The position numbers were made by a program, and so were the translations under genes. Below, piece by piece: positions 28,410 to 35,433 of a DNA stretch of 64,000 nt. Below the pieces are notes generated by a model. It worked only from the letters and a program-made list of their open reading frames with translations. It was not told the DNA's origin and made no database searches. The stretch is from contig NZ_AQXB01000001.1 of NCBI RefSeq assembly GCF_000375365.1, forward strand, positions 424,770 to 488,769, written 5' to 3'. Origin of the DNA: Corynebacterium mastitidis DSM 44356. Its GTDB lineage: Bacteria; Actinomycetota; Actinomycetes; Mycobacteriales; Mycobacteriaceae. Numbering within the stretch: position 1 is the stretch's first letter; the number at the start of each line of letters is the position of its first letter.

Positions 28410-28934
28410 ATGCGGCAATCCATCGCACTACACGCCCTGGCCGCCGTTGCCACCGGCGGCCTCCTCGCGGCCTGCGGCAGCCAGGTCGAGCCGACGCCCG
28501 CCGCAGAGGCCGCCAGCCCCTCGACCACCGACGCGCCCTCCGCCGACCCGGTGACCAGCGCGCCCTCCATCCAGGACCCGGCCGACCCCAACTCCCCCTC
28601 CCCCACACCCACCCCGGGCAGGATCTACGACCCCAACCCCCGCGACGCCCAAGGCGTAGCCCTCGGCGAAACCTACTACTCCAACTGCGGACAAGCCGAA
28701 GCCGCGCTCGCCCTCCCCCTCCACGAAGGCCAACCCGGCTACCGCCCCGCCCTTGACCGAGACGGCGACGGCATCGCCTGCGAACCCGAAAACTGGTCGG
28801 AACCCGGAGTATGGCCCAGCCCCACCCAGGTACCCAAGGCCTTCGGTTGGGAAGACGTCGAACGCCTCAAGAACGACCCCACCATCGACTACGACCCCAG
28901 CGAATACCCCGGCGGCCACGACTCAGAGAACTAA
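28410..28934 (+). CDS. Excalibur-domain lipoprotein 1
   Basis: This 174-residue protein has a lipoprotein signal with lipobox GGLLAACGS (lipidated Cys at about residue 22). A Pro/Thr/Ser-rich linker follows, then an Excalibur domain: YYSNCGQAEAALALPLHEG and the calcium-loop-like DRDGDGIACEPENW, with two conserved cysteines. AAGGGAG lies 7 bases before the ATG. It is a paralogue of the next gene, sharing the DPNPxDAQG lead-in, the Excalibur domain and the WP-PT tail. The role at the cell surface is unknown; the Excalibur fold is thought to bind Ca2+. Confidence 0.88.
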   Translation: MRQSIALHALAAVATGGLLAACGSQVEPTPAAEAASPSTTDAPSADPVTSAPSIQDPADPNSPSPTPTPGRIYDPNPRDAQGVALGETYYSNCGQAEAALALPLHEGQPGYRPALDRDGDGIACEPENWSEPGVWPSPTQVPKAFGWEDVERLKNDPTIDYDPSEYPGGHDSEN

Positions 28935-28937
28935 CCA

Positions 28938-28992
28938 CAACCCCGGGACGTGAAGGGGTTGCGGGGGGCGGCACGCCTCGCGGGGGCGAGGC
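28938..28992. terminator. Two hairpins after the first Excalibur gene
   Basis: CAACCCC/GGGGTTG (28938-28944 with 28955-28961) and GCCTCGC/GCGAGGC (28975-28981 with 28986-28992, loop GGGG). Neither is followed by a T-run. The rest of the spacer to 29156 becomes AT-rich and holds a probable -10 (TATAGT, 29116-29121). Confidence 0.5.
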
Positions 28993-29156
28993 TATGCACA
29001 GCGCGCCGCCCACCTCGATTTCCGTAGGCAAACAGGACCCTTGTTACGCGCATAAGATGTATGCCGCCTACCGCCGATTCACAATTCCCCATGTAACGTT
29101 TGTCACGCATATCGATATAGTGCCTACAGACTATCCACTACGAAAGGGAGGCCCTT

Positions 29157-29921
29157 ATGCCTAGCGCATCTGTTCCCCGCATGCTCGCAGTGCTCTCCAC
29201 CGGCGCGATCTTTCTTACCGCCTGCAGCGCAGGCGACAAGGAAACCCAGCCCACCACCAGCAGCGCCACAAGCACCACCACGGTGACCAGCACCACCGCT
29301 CCCTCGACGTCCACCTCCAGCAGCGCGGAGGAACTCGACGCCTCCGCCAGCGCCCTGGCCCGCCAGGCGGAGCAGCTCAGCGCCGAGGCACAGGCGAAGG
29401 AACCCCGCGACCCCTCCGCGCCCGCCGCAGCGCAGGGCAACCCGACGAAGGTCAACCTCGCGCATTCGGGCTCCCCCAACCAGGGCCAGGGCGGCAGCCA
29501 GACCAATCAGGCCGCGTCGCAGGGTGCCGCCGCGCAGGGCAACCCGACGCCCCCTGCGCAGCAAGATACTGGTGCCGCCGCCGAAGGCGAGGAGGATCCC
29601 AACGTCTACGCGAACACTGACATCTACGACCCCAATCCCGTGGATGCGCAGGGGGTGCCCGTGGGGCAGCTCTACTACTCCAACTGCGGGCAGGCGAAGG
29701 CCGACGGCGCGCTCCCGCTCCGCGAGGGCGACCCCGGCTACCGCCCGGCCCTTGACCGGGATGGCGACGGGCTCGCCTGCGAGCCGGAAAACTGGCCCGA
29801 GCCCAAGGCCTGGCCCACCCCGACCAAGACTCCGCAGGCGTACAGCGGGGAAGAAATCGCGAGGCTGAACGATGATCCGAACATCGACTACGAGCCGGAC
29901 CCAGGCGTGCCCGCCCCTTAA
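29157..29921 (+). CDS. Excalibur-domain lipoprotein 2
   Basis: This 254-residue paralogue of the upstream gene has lipobox AIFLTACSA (Cys at about 23). A long Thr/Ser/Ala/Gln-rich linker (about 25-150) follows, then the Excalibur domain with YYSNCGQAKADGALPLREG and DRDGDGLACEPENW, and the same WPTPTKTPQAY tail. The linker is about 75 residues longer than in the first copy. GAAAGGGAGG precedes the ATG. This is a tandem duplication followed by divergence of the linkers. Confidence 0.88.
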   Translation: MPSASVPRMLAVLSTGAIFLTACSAGDKETQPTTSSATSTTTVTSTTAPSTSTSSSAEELDASASALARQAEQLSAEAQAKEPRDPSAPAAAQGNPTKVNLAHSGSPNQGQGGSQTNQAASQGAAAQGNPTPPAQQDTGAAAEGEEDPNVYANTDIYDPNPVDAQGVPVGQLYYSNCGQAKADGALPLREGDPGYRPALDRDGDGLACEPENWPEPKAWPTPTKTPQAYSGEEIARLNDDPNIDYEPDPGVPAP

Positions 29922-29936
29922 GAGGGCCTGTTAACC

Positions 29937-29968
29937 GGAGGCTTCCCTTAACTCGGGAAGCCTCCTTT
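29937..29968. terminator. Bidirectional terminator after the second Excalibur gene
   Basis: GGAGGCTTCCC and GGGAAGCCTCC form an 11-bp stem around a 7-base loop, followed by TTT, 15 bases after the stop codon. Confidence 0.88.
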
Positions 29969-30049
29969 CCATTTATAGAAGCGCCCGGCGCACAGAACAC
30001 CATAAAGGATTCATTCCAGATACCGCTGGCGGCACCTCTCCTATACAAC

Positions 30050-30089
30050 AATGGAGGTGGGAGACGCCGTCGCGTCTCCCACCTCCATT
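30050..30089 (-). terminator. Long perfect hairpin downstream of the amidase gene
   Basis: Two 18-base arms (30050-30067 and 30072-30089) are perfectly complementary with the loop CGTC. It lies about 150 bases after the amidase stop on the minus strand. It could be a terminator at the prophage edge, though the T-run is poor. Confidence 0.6.
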
Positions 30090-30239
30090 AGGTTCCCACG
30101 ATCCCCTCGGACACGAGAGCATGAAGCCAGGCTCATTCCACCCCGATAGAGCCGCCTCGGGAACAGTGAACAAGCCCCCAGCCTTCGAATATGCTCGATG
30201 AGCATCGAGGCTCGCTCACTACCGCTGGGTTGCCCGCTC

Positions 30240-31067
30240 TTAGCGCTTCTTCAGGGCGGTCACGTCTGCGCGCAGAGCCTTCACCTCGGAAGCCAGAGAA
30301 CGCTGCTCGTGAATAGACACCGCCAGCAGTTCCACGAGCGTTCCCTTGTTGAACTTCCCGTCACGCTTGCGGGCCGCCTCGACGAGCCACGGCACGTCCC
30401 AGCCCTGGTCCTTCGGACCGCGAAGCTGGGTGCGGTTGTCCCGGGAATTATCTCGGCCCTCGATGGAAGCGACTTTCGCTTCATGCAGAGCGGCGGCAGA
30501 GACGCCAGATAGTACAGTCATAGAAGTTCCTCCCTCGGAATCGGAATTGGTCATGTGGTCGTACCAGTACTGCGCCCGCTGCATCCAGCGATCATGGTGC
30601 TTTTCACCCTGAGCAAGCTGATGCGGGCACGACGTGCTGTGGTACTCCCGGTGATCTCGAATGTTCTTGCCAAAAACAGGCCGCCCCAACCGGTAATAGA
30701 CGCACAGAGCGGCGGCAAGATGAGCGCCCTCCTCGATCGTCTTATCACTAATCGGCCATCCCTGTTCACCGCCACCAGTATTGGCATGTTCGATACCAAT
30801 ACTGGTTTGGTTCACCGGAAGGTTGTTTGCATGCCAGGCAGTGTCACTGTCCTTGACAAGGCGGCCAATGGTGCCATCCACCTCCACCTGATAGTGGGCA
30901 CTGGCTTCTCGGATCTGCCACGTATCCCAACAATCTTCAGTGGTCATGTTGACACCAGCATTGTGATGTTTCACAATGTGGTCTATCTTTTTACCTGCTC
31001 GACCAACGTGAAAATTTTTATTCATAAGCTTGGTCTTGTCAGGCTCTAGTGTTTTCCAATTTTTCAT
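30240..31067 (-). CDS. Phage endolysin, N-acetylmuramoyl-L-alanine amidase (Amidase_2)
   Basis: This 275-residue protein has an N-terminal PGRP/Amidase_2 domain (about 1-160). Zn ligands are in IDHIVKHHNAGV (His 34/35) and HSTSCPHQLAQG, with SAHYQVEVDGTIGRLV and SIGIEHANTGGG between. A C-terminal module (about 185-275) has RTQLRGPKDQGWDVPWLVEA, then KGTLVELLAVSIHEQ, then a coiled coil. It would bind the mycolata wall or form oligomers. No signal peptide is present, so release needs a holin. An internal ATG (MTVLSGVSAAALHEA) could give the module as a separate product. A decayed copy of this module is at 34512-34790. Confidence 0.88.
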   Translation of the reverse strand: MKNWKTLEPDKTKLMNKNFHVGRAGKKIDHIVKHHNAGVNMTTEDCWDTWQIREASAHYQVEVDGTIGRLVKDSDTAWHANNLPVNQTSIGIEHANTGGGEQGWPISDKTIEEGAHLAAALCVYYRLGRPVFGKNIRDHREYHSTSCPHQLAQGEKHHDRWMQRAQYWYDHMTNSDSEGGTSMTVLSGVSAAALHEAKVASIEGRDNSRDNRTQLRGPKDQGWDVPWLVEAARKRDGKFNKGTLVELLAVSIHEQRSLASEVKALRADVTALKKR

Positions 31068-31215
31068 CTTTCCTCCTTTCCCCTATGAGTAAACACCAAC
31101 CAAGAAATACGGGCGCAGTCTGCGACAAATCCCGCGAAAGGCAACGGTCAAACAGCGGGGAGGCATACCCAAGAAGCAGCGTCCACCCCGTCGAGCCGGG
31201 ACGATAAACCCCACC

Positions 31216-31668
31216 TCACGGCGGTGAACCTGGGGAGTCAACGCACCTCGCTTCTTCACACATGCGACCGTAACGCGCGGTTGCCACCGCCTCGGAAAGA
31301 TCCTCCCAGGTCGCAGATCTTAAAACAGGCCATTTCCGACCGCAGGTTCGGTAGACAATGTCCTTGGATATCCCAAGACGACGGGCAAGGGCCCTATCCT
31401 TTTCACCCGGACGCCGTTCAGACTCTAGTAATTCTATGGCCTTATCCACGGGCCACTCCCTGCAGGAGGGATCGTAGTCGGCACCGATTTTCCCGCTGAA
31501 CATCTGCCGATAGTGCTCGGCACAGAGGCCGATTCCATAAAAATCTGGCGCCACCCTTGGCAGCCAGCACCCCACTCGAAGGCATTTTGCCATAAAATCG
31601 AAACACCCTTCCACAAGGTTCACACAATTGCTTCGCCCGCCACAGGATGGTTCCCCCACTACATCCAT
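31216..31668 (-). CDS. Hypothetical phage protein, Cys-rich N-terminus and helix-turn-helix-like C-terminus
   Basis: This open frame of up to 150 residues (an alternative start at MAKCLRVGC gives about 125) has paired cysteines in CLRVGCWLPRV, GLCAEHYRQ and SCREW, suggesting a small zinc-binding unit. KDRALARRLGISKDIVYRTCGRKW follows, which looks like a helix-turn-helix. No clear Shine-Dalgarno decides the start. It lies in the early-gene part of the prophage. Probably a DNA-binding phage protein; the family is not recognised. Confidence 0.5.
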   Translation of the reverse strand: MDVVGEPSCGGRSNCVNLVEGCFDFMAKCLRVGCWLPRVAPDFYGIGLCAEHYRQMFSGKIGADYDPSCREWPVDKAIELLESERRPGEKDRALARRLGISKDIVYRTCGRKWPVLRSATWEDLSEAVATARYGRMCEEARCVDSPGSPP

Positions 31669-31717
31669 TCCGGTAGCGCAAAATTAAAAATTGAAAAACG
31701 CCATAGCCTGCTCATCG

Positions 31718-31954
31718 CTACGCTCGACTCCCGCGGCCGCGCTTCCCCTCATCAAGCACCAGCACCCTTCCCGGGCGAGCCCCCATAGCGGCCAGCGCAT
31801 CAAGCACGTCCGGCGTTGGCCGCCGCGTCCGTATGGCCCTGCTCCACGTTGAGCGCCCCATTCCCGTGTATCGCGCGATGTCCGCCACACACGTGAGCCC
31901 GTGCTTCCTCTTCAACCTGTCCAGCTCGTCCAGATTGATAAGAAAACGATTCAT
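31718..31954 (-). CDS. XRE-like phage regulator
   Basis: This 78-residue protein has a lambda-repressor-like helix-turn-helix: LDRLKRKHGLTCVADIARYT then GMGRSTWSRAIRTRRPTPDV. AGGAGG lies 7 bases before the ATG, a strong site. It is divergent from the ImmR-like gene, so the pair resembles a cro/excisionase-type gene opposite a repressor. The short C-terminus is basic. Confidence 0.78.
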   Translation of the reverse strand: MNRFLINLDELDRLKRKHGLTCVADIARYTGMGRSTWSRAIRTRRPTPDVLDALAAMGARPGRVLVLDEGKRGRGSRA

Positions 31955-32069
31955 CGATCCACCTCCTCACCTCAAGATGGACCAATTATGAATCGGCCAG
32001 TGGCTATATGCAAAGTTTTTGAACCATAACCAGGGCACGATCACAGCGTTCGACCAGGAAGTGGCGGTA

Positions 32070-32098
32070 TTGGTGTGTCAAAATTGATACAGTACAAT
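32070..32098 (+). promoter_or_regulatory. Promoter of the immunity repressor gene
   Basis: TTGGTG (32070-32075), 17 bases, then TACAAT (32093-32098). The start codon at 32106 follows 7 bases later, so the transcript would be leaderless. An in-frame ATG at 32097 overlaps the -10. Confidence 0.6.
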
Positions 32099-32105
32099 GG
32101 CGGCC

Positions 32106-32633
32106 ATGACAGACCTACGGCAGTGGATTTACTCCCGCAACGGACGCAGGGTAACCGCGGATGAGATAGGGGCGGCGCTAGGAATATCCCGTACCTCAGC
32201 AACACGCCGCCTCGTAGCAAACCAGTTCAACGCCAGCGAGATCATCACGCTCTGCAGAGCGTTTGACATCATCCCGCTTCAGGGGCTCATCACCTACGGT
32301 CACCTCACCGAGGCCGAGGTCCGGGCGCACCTCGATTCTTCCGGCCAGCTCGTAGAAACGGCCGAAGATGGCGCCCTCGCTCTCGAGCTGGCACGGCGGC
32401 TCAACCCCGCAACCCGCGCGGAGGAAATCGCCGACATCGAACGGCACTCCCCGCTTGCCGACGAGGGTCGTCGCTCCGAGGTCACTAGCCTAGAAAGGCG
32501 CCGTAAGCAGCGCGATCAAGCGATCGGGGGTACCAGCACTCCCCCCGCGGTCACGGAGGATCTTTATGCTGCCGATAGCTCACTAGACGAGGACGAACTG
32601 AGGTGGGAGCGTGGCGAAGAACCTATTGACTGA
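32106..32633 (+). CDS. Phage immunity repressor (ImmR-like)
   Basis: This 175-residue protein has an N-terminal helix-turn-helix (VTADEIGAALGISRTSATRR). A middle part could contact DNA or form dimers, and the C-terminus is acidic and probably disordered (DLYAADSSLDEDELRWERGE). The start MTDLRQWIYSRNG is chosen from the leaderless promoter spacing. The last 23 bases overlap the ImmA-like protease gene, the classic repressor/anti-repressor-protease pair of ICEBs1 and many actinophages. Confidence 0.82.
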   Translation: MTDLRQWIYSRNGRRVTADEIGAALGISRTSATRRLVANQFNASEIITLCRAFDIIPLQGLITYGHLTEAEVRAHLDSSGQLVETAEDGALALELARRLNPATRAEEIADIERHSPLADEGRRSEVTSLERRRKQRDQAIGGTSTPPAVTEDLYAADSSLDEDELRWERGEEPID

Positions 32634-33012
32634 GAACCTCATCCGTTTGACCGAGGTGGAGGGGATCACCGTGGAGTGGCACTCAGACGGGCCCAAGGGC
32701 AAGTGGATTCCCTCTCGCAGAGTGATCAGCCTGCGCCACGACCTCTCCGAGGTGCAAACACGCTGCACCCTTGCCCACGAGCTAGGCCACGCCCACTACG
32801 AGCACCCCGCCGGGCACCATCCCCAGCACGAAAACGAAGCGGATAAGTATGCCGCCATGTTGCTCGTCTCCGCATCCGAGTACGCGCTAGCGGAACAGAT
32901 ATACGGCCCGTATCCCGCGCGCATCGCCGCCGAGTTGGGAGTGACGCAGCATCTTCTTGGCGTCTGGCGAAGATTGTGGGAGCAAAAGCGGCTCAGGGAG
33001 CGCGTCGCCTAG
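32611..33012 (+). CDS. ImmA/IrrE family metallo-endopeptidase
   Basis: This 133-residue zinc protease has the HExxH motif in CTLAHELGHAHYEHPAGHH, with the third ligand Glu in ENEADKYAAMLLVS. In ICEBs1 and related prophages ImmA cleaves the ImmR repressor on induction. The GTG start has GAGGTGGGAG upstream and lies inside the end of the repressor gene, so the two are translationally coupled. It is intact. Confidence 0.9.
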   Translation: MAKNLLTENLIRLTEVEGITVEWHSDGPKGKWIPSRRVISLRHDLSEVQTRCTLAHELGHAHYEHPAGHHPQHENEADKYAAMLLVSASEYALAEQIYGPYPARIAAELGVTQHLLGVWRRLWEQKRLRERVA

Positions 33013-33133
33013 CGGCGCAGGAGAGCAATTCGGACGGCAAGCGACCACAGCCGGAGGATGGCCCCTCACAGGGTAAAGCCTTCATGCCCGTGCGTCCTCA
33101 TAACGGATACCAACCAGACGGCCTGCTCGTCCC

Positions 33134-33505
33134 TTACTTCTCCACCCCGGCGACATCCCCGCGAAGCTGCTCGGGTATGGGAGGGCGTCGCGAAGCAGGC
33201 ACCAGGGGGCGCAGCGCCTCGATGTGCTCCACCGCTACGCGGTAGCGTCCCTTCCAGGAACGCACATCGCCCTCCAGCCGGGCTACAGCCGTGCGTAACA
33301 CCGCAGTCTCCTCCCGCAGCTCCTCGATACGCTCATCGCGCTCCGCAAGCCGGGTCTCGGTCCACTCCTGGATGTCATCAACCAAGGCCTTGTACTGCTC
33401 GGAAACCGACTTCTCCTTGGCTCCCCTGCTGGTGATCCACGATCCGGCCAGGCCAGACAAGGCGGTCAGGGCGATACCGAGCAGGCTAATCAGCGCGACG
33501 CTCAT
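33134..33505 (-). CDS. Phage membrane protein with coiled coil (lysis-cassette accessory)
   Basis: This 123-residue protein has one N-terminal membrane segment (MSVALISLLGIALTALSGLA), then a long helix/coiled coil (about 30-100: TETRLAERDERIEELREETA). The start is placed at MSVALIS, with GGGAGA about 9 bases upstream. Such proteins follow holins in actinophage lysis cassettes, where they may modulate lysis. The 3' end faces the ImmA gene. Confidence 0.7.
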   Translation of the reverse strand: MSVALISLLGIALTALSGLAGSWITSRGAKEKSVSEQYKALVDDIQEWTETRLAERDERIEELREETAVLRTAVARLEGDVRSWKGRYRVAVEHIEALRPLVPASRRPPIPEQLRGDVAGVEK

Positions 33506-33509
33506 AGAC

Positions 33510-33917
33510 TCATCTCCCATCCCGTCCCCTCCCAAACCCCCAATACGTCAGGGCCACCACCATGAAGTACGTCAGGGCCGTGGCGTACCCGCGCGGGGAC
33601 TCATCAAGCAGCCACGCGGAAAGATAGAGCAGCCCCCACAAGAAATGCAGCGCCACGCAGATACCTACCGCAGGACCAAGCCCACGATGCAGCATCAGGC
33701 ACGCCAGGCAGAACGCCCCAGCCGCGAGCCACAAGGCGGCCCACGCCGGCAACGGCAGAACCCGCTCGAGCGCGGGCACGCGATGATCGGCAGGCACCAC
33801 CGCCGGGAGATAACACACCCCGCGCAGCACCACCCCGACCGTGAGGATCAGCAAGCCCACCCACCGGGAGCGCACAATCAACGCCACCGGGGGCCGATAC
33901 ATCGCATGCCCCGCCAC
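33510..33917 (-). CDS. Phage small membrane protein
   Basis: This 135-residue protein has about four hydrophobic helices (WVGLLILTVGVVLRGVCYL, WAALWLAAGAFCLACL, AVGICVALHFLWGLLYL, ALTYFMVVALTYWGF). It lies 3 bases after the holin gene and 4 bases before the coiled-coil protein gene, in a tight lysis cassette. It may be a second holin or antiholin. Confidence 0.68.
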   Translation of the reverse strand: MAGHAMYRPPVALIVRSRWVGLLILTVGVVLRGVCYLPAVVPADHRVPALERVLPLPAWAALWLAAGAFCLACLMLHRGLGPAVGICVALHFLWGLLYLSAWLLDESPRGYATALTYFMVVALTYWGFGRGRDGR

Positions 33918-33920
33918 CTG

Positions 33921-34157
33921 CTAGTCCTCCTGCCCAGGCATGCCCGGCACAACCGCAGCGGTACCCGACTCACCCACACCCGCCGACGCTACGGACGTCA
34001 GCACGGAGATCACCGCCGCCGTGGCCGCGATACCCAGCGCCTCGGCCCAGGCGATCTCGTAAATCGGGGTGCCCACCGCCAGCACCGCGATCAACGCCTG
34101 CGCCAACGTTTTCACCGCCCGCTCGGCGGTATCAAGCCAAAAAGTCCTCGTCCACAT
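33921..34157 (-). CDS. Holin (phage r1t holin type)
   Basis: This 78-residue protein has a short amphipathic N-terminus (MWTRTFWLDTAERAVKTLAQ) and two hydrophobic segments ending ATAAVISVLTSVASAGVGES, a pattern typical of r1t-type holins of actinophages. Three ATG codons in a row begin the frame; AGGAGG is 1, 4 and 7 bases from them, so the third (34157) is the likely start. It would form membrane lesions that release the amidase. Confidence 0.78.
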   Translation of the reverse strand: MWTRTFWLDTAERAVKTLAQALIAVLAVGTPIYEIAWAEALGIAATAAVISVLTSVASAGVGESGTAAVVPGMPGQED

Positions 34158-34236
34158 CATCATTCCTCCTTCTTGTAACACCGTGTTCGGTAGCCTCGAT
34201 ATCGCCTGTGAATCCATCCTCGGAAAGGACCGTCTT

Positions 34237-34515
34237 ATGAAGCTCAGTCTGCGACTCACTACCGCCGCCGTGGCCGCCACCACCGCGCTAACCGGCACCG
34301 CCACCGCCGGGGCTGCCGAGATCAGCTCGGAAAGCTCCGCAGAAGATTTCCTCTCCCCCGTGCTGATCTATGAGGGGCTGCCCGAACCGATCCGCGAGGG
34401 CGTGGAAGCCTACGGGCGCACGTCGATGCTCCTCAGCGGCCCCGGCACGCTGGAGCAGAAAATGGAGCCCTTGGCGGACTACGCCGCCAAGTACTTCCCC
34501 CTCTTGGCCTTCTAA
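34237..34515 (+). CDS. Small secreted protein encoded within the prophage
   Basis: This 92-residue protein has a signal peptide (MKLSLRLTTAAVAATTALTG, with cleavage probably near ATAGAAE). The acidic mature domain is about 65 residues (SSAEDFLSPVLIYEGLPEPI, then REGVEAYGR, then a final KYFPLLAF). It lies on the opposite strand to its lysis and tail neighbours, between the holin and the lysin remnant, with its own GGAAAGGA ribosome site. This is the placement of a moron or lysogenic-conversion gene. No family is recognised. Its stop overlaps the end of the lysin remnant. Confidence 0.75.
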   Translation: MKLSLRLTTAAVAATTALTGTATAGAAEISSESSAEDFLSPVLIYEGLPEPIREGVEAYGRTSMLLSGPGTLEQKMEPLADYAAKYFPLLAF

Positions 34516-34790
34516 GCGATCTTTCCTGCGCGGAGCGCGGCTATCTCACCGCGCAGGGACTTAACCTCAGCGGCTAGGGCGCACAGCTCGTGGATCGCCA
34601 CCACCAGAAGCTCCACAACGGTGCCCTTGTTCAGATTCCCGTCCCGCTTACGAGCGGCGTCCACGAGACGTCCCAGCCCTGGTCCTTCGGGCCTCGCAGT
34701 TGGGCGCGGTTGTCTGCGGATTCACCGGCACATGCGCAGGCCACGAGTTTTCGCCTCGTTGAGTGTGCTCAGGTCTTCCTTATCGAATCG
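34512..34790 (-). pseudogene. Frameshifted C-terminal module of the second lysin
   Basis: Read on the minus strand in successive frames, this encodes DNRAQLRGPKDQGWDV, then VDAARKRDGNLNKGTVVELL, then VVAIHELCALAAEVKSLRG. It is collinear with the intact C-terminal module of the amidase at 30240-31067. At least two frameshifts and two in-frame stops interrupt it, and it starts right after the stop of the lysin at 34791. It is a decayed wall-binding domain. Confidence 0.8.
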
Positions 34791-35363
34791 TCAGGTCATG
34801 GTCGTTTCTCCCTTCACGGCGGTGCCCCTGATATGTCGCTGTACCTTCTGGATAAAAACGTCCCAGGGGAATCCCGCCCCGGGATCGCTGTGGTCGGTCT
34901 CGCCCCACGCTGCCGCGGCGTCACCGTGCCCGCCGATCCCGCGCTTGCCCGCACGCAGATCGGCCCCGTTAATCTTCACTGCGGGGATGCCGTAGCGCTT
35001 GCACCAATCCGCCACCACCGCCGCGCCCAGGTCTAGCTGGTGATCGGATACCAGCCAATCGCCCCGGGGAGATGACGCGTAGGCCAAGAAGCTCAGGTGC
35101 AACCCCCGCCGGTTGGCGGTATAGCCCGCCGCCCACGGCGCGTAGTCATCGTCGTTGGCGCGCAACGTGCGCTTCGTGCCCACCAGGATCGTGTACGAAC
35201 CCGTCTTAGATCGGTCCTGCCAGTCCGCCCGGGATTCCAGATCATCGCCACGCGGGCACTCATAGGTATGGATGAACACCGCCTGGCACGCCTTGGGGTC
35301 ACGCCAGCCAGAGTCGTTGTTGGTCAGGCGAATCACGCTCGCCTGGAATTGATCTATCGCCAT
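34791..35363 (-). CDS. Phage amidase-type lysin lacking its C-terminal module
   Basis: This 190-residue N-acetylmuramoyl-L-alanine amidase-like domain is of the actinophage lysin type: CQAVFIHTYECPRGDD, SYTILVGTKRTLRANDDDYA, LHLSFLAYASSPRGDW and GIGGHGDAAAAWGETDHSDP. The last block carries the His and Asp expected at the active site. The frame ends at ETTMT followed by a stop, where the related protein at 30240-31067 continues. AGGAAGGAAGAG precedes the ATG. Catalytic domain intact, wall-targeting part lost. Confidence 0.78.
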   Translation of the reverse strand: MAIDQFQASVIRLTNNDSGWRDPKACQAVFIHTYECPRGDDLESRADWQDRSKTGSYTILVGTKRTLRANDDDYAPWAAGYTANRRGLHLSFLAYASSPRGDWLVSDHQLDLGAAVVADWCKRYGIPAVKINGADLRAGKRGIGGHGDAAAAWGETDHSDPGAGFPWDVFIQKVQRHIRGTAVKGETTMT

Positions 35364-35433
35364 ACTTGCTCTTCCTTCCTCAATGAGAGACCCCCACCTG
35401 CGGACAGGCGGGGCAGGCTGCGACGCGACACCG

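Noticed and set aside
34158..34304. Longer start of the holin frame (extra 47 residues)
   Set aside because: The upstream part has no ribosome site and is antisense to the secreted-protein gene, while AGGAGG directly precedes the ATG triplet at 34157-34163.
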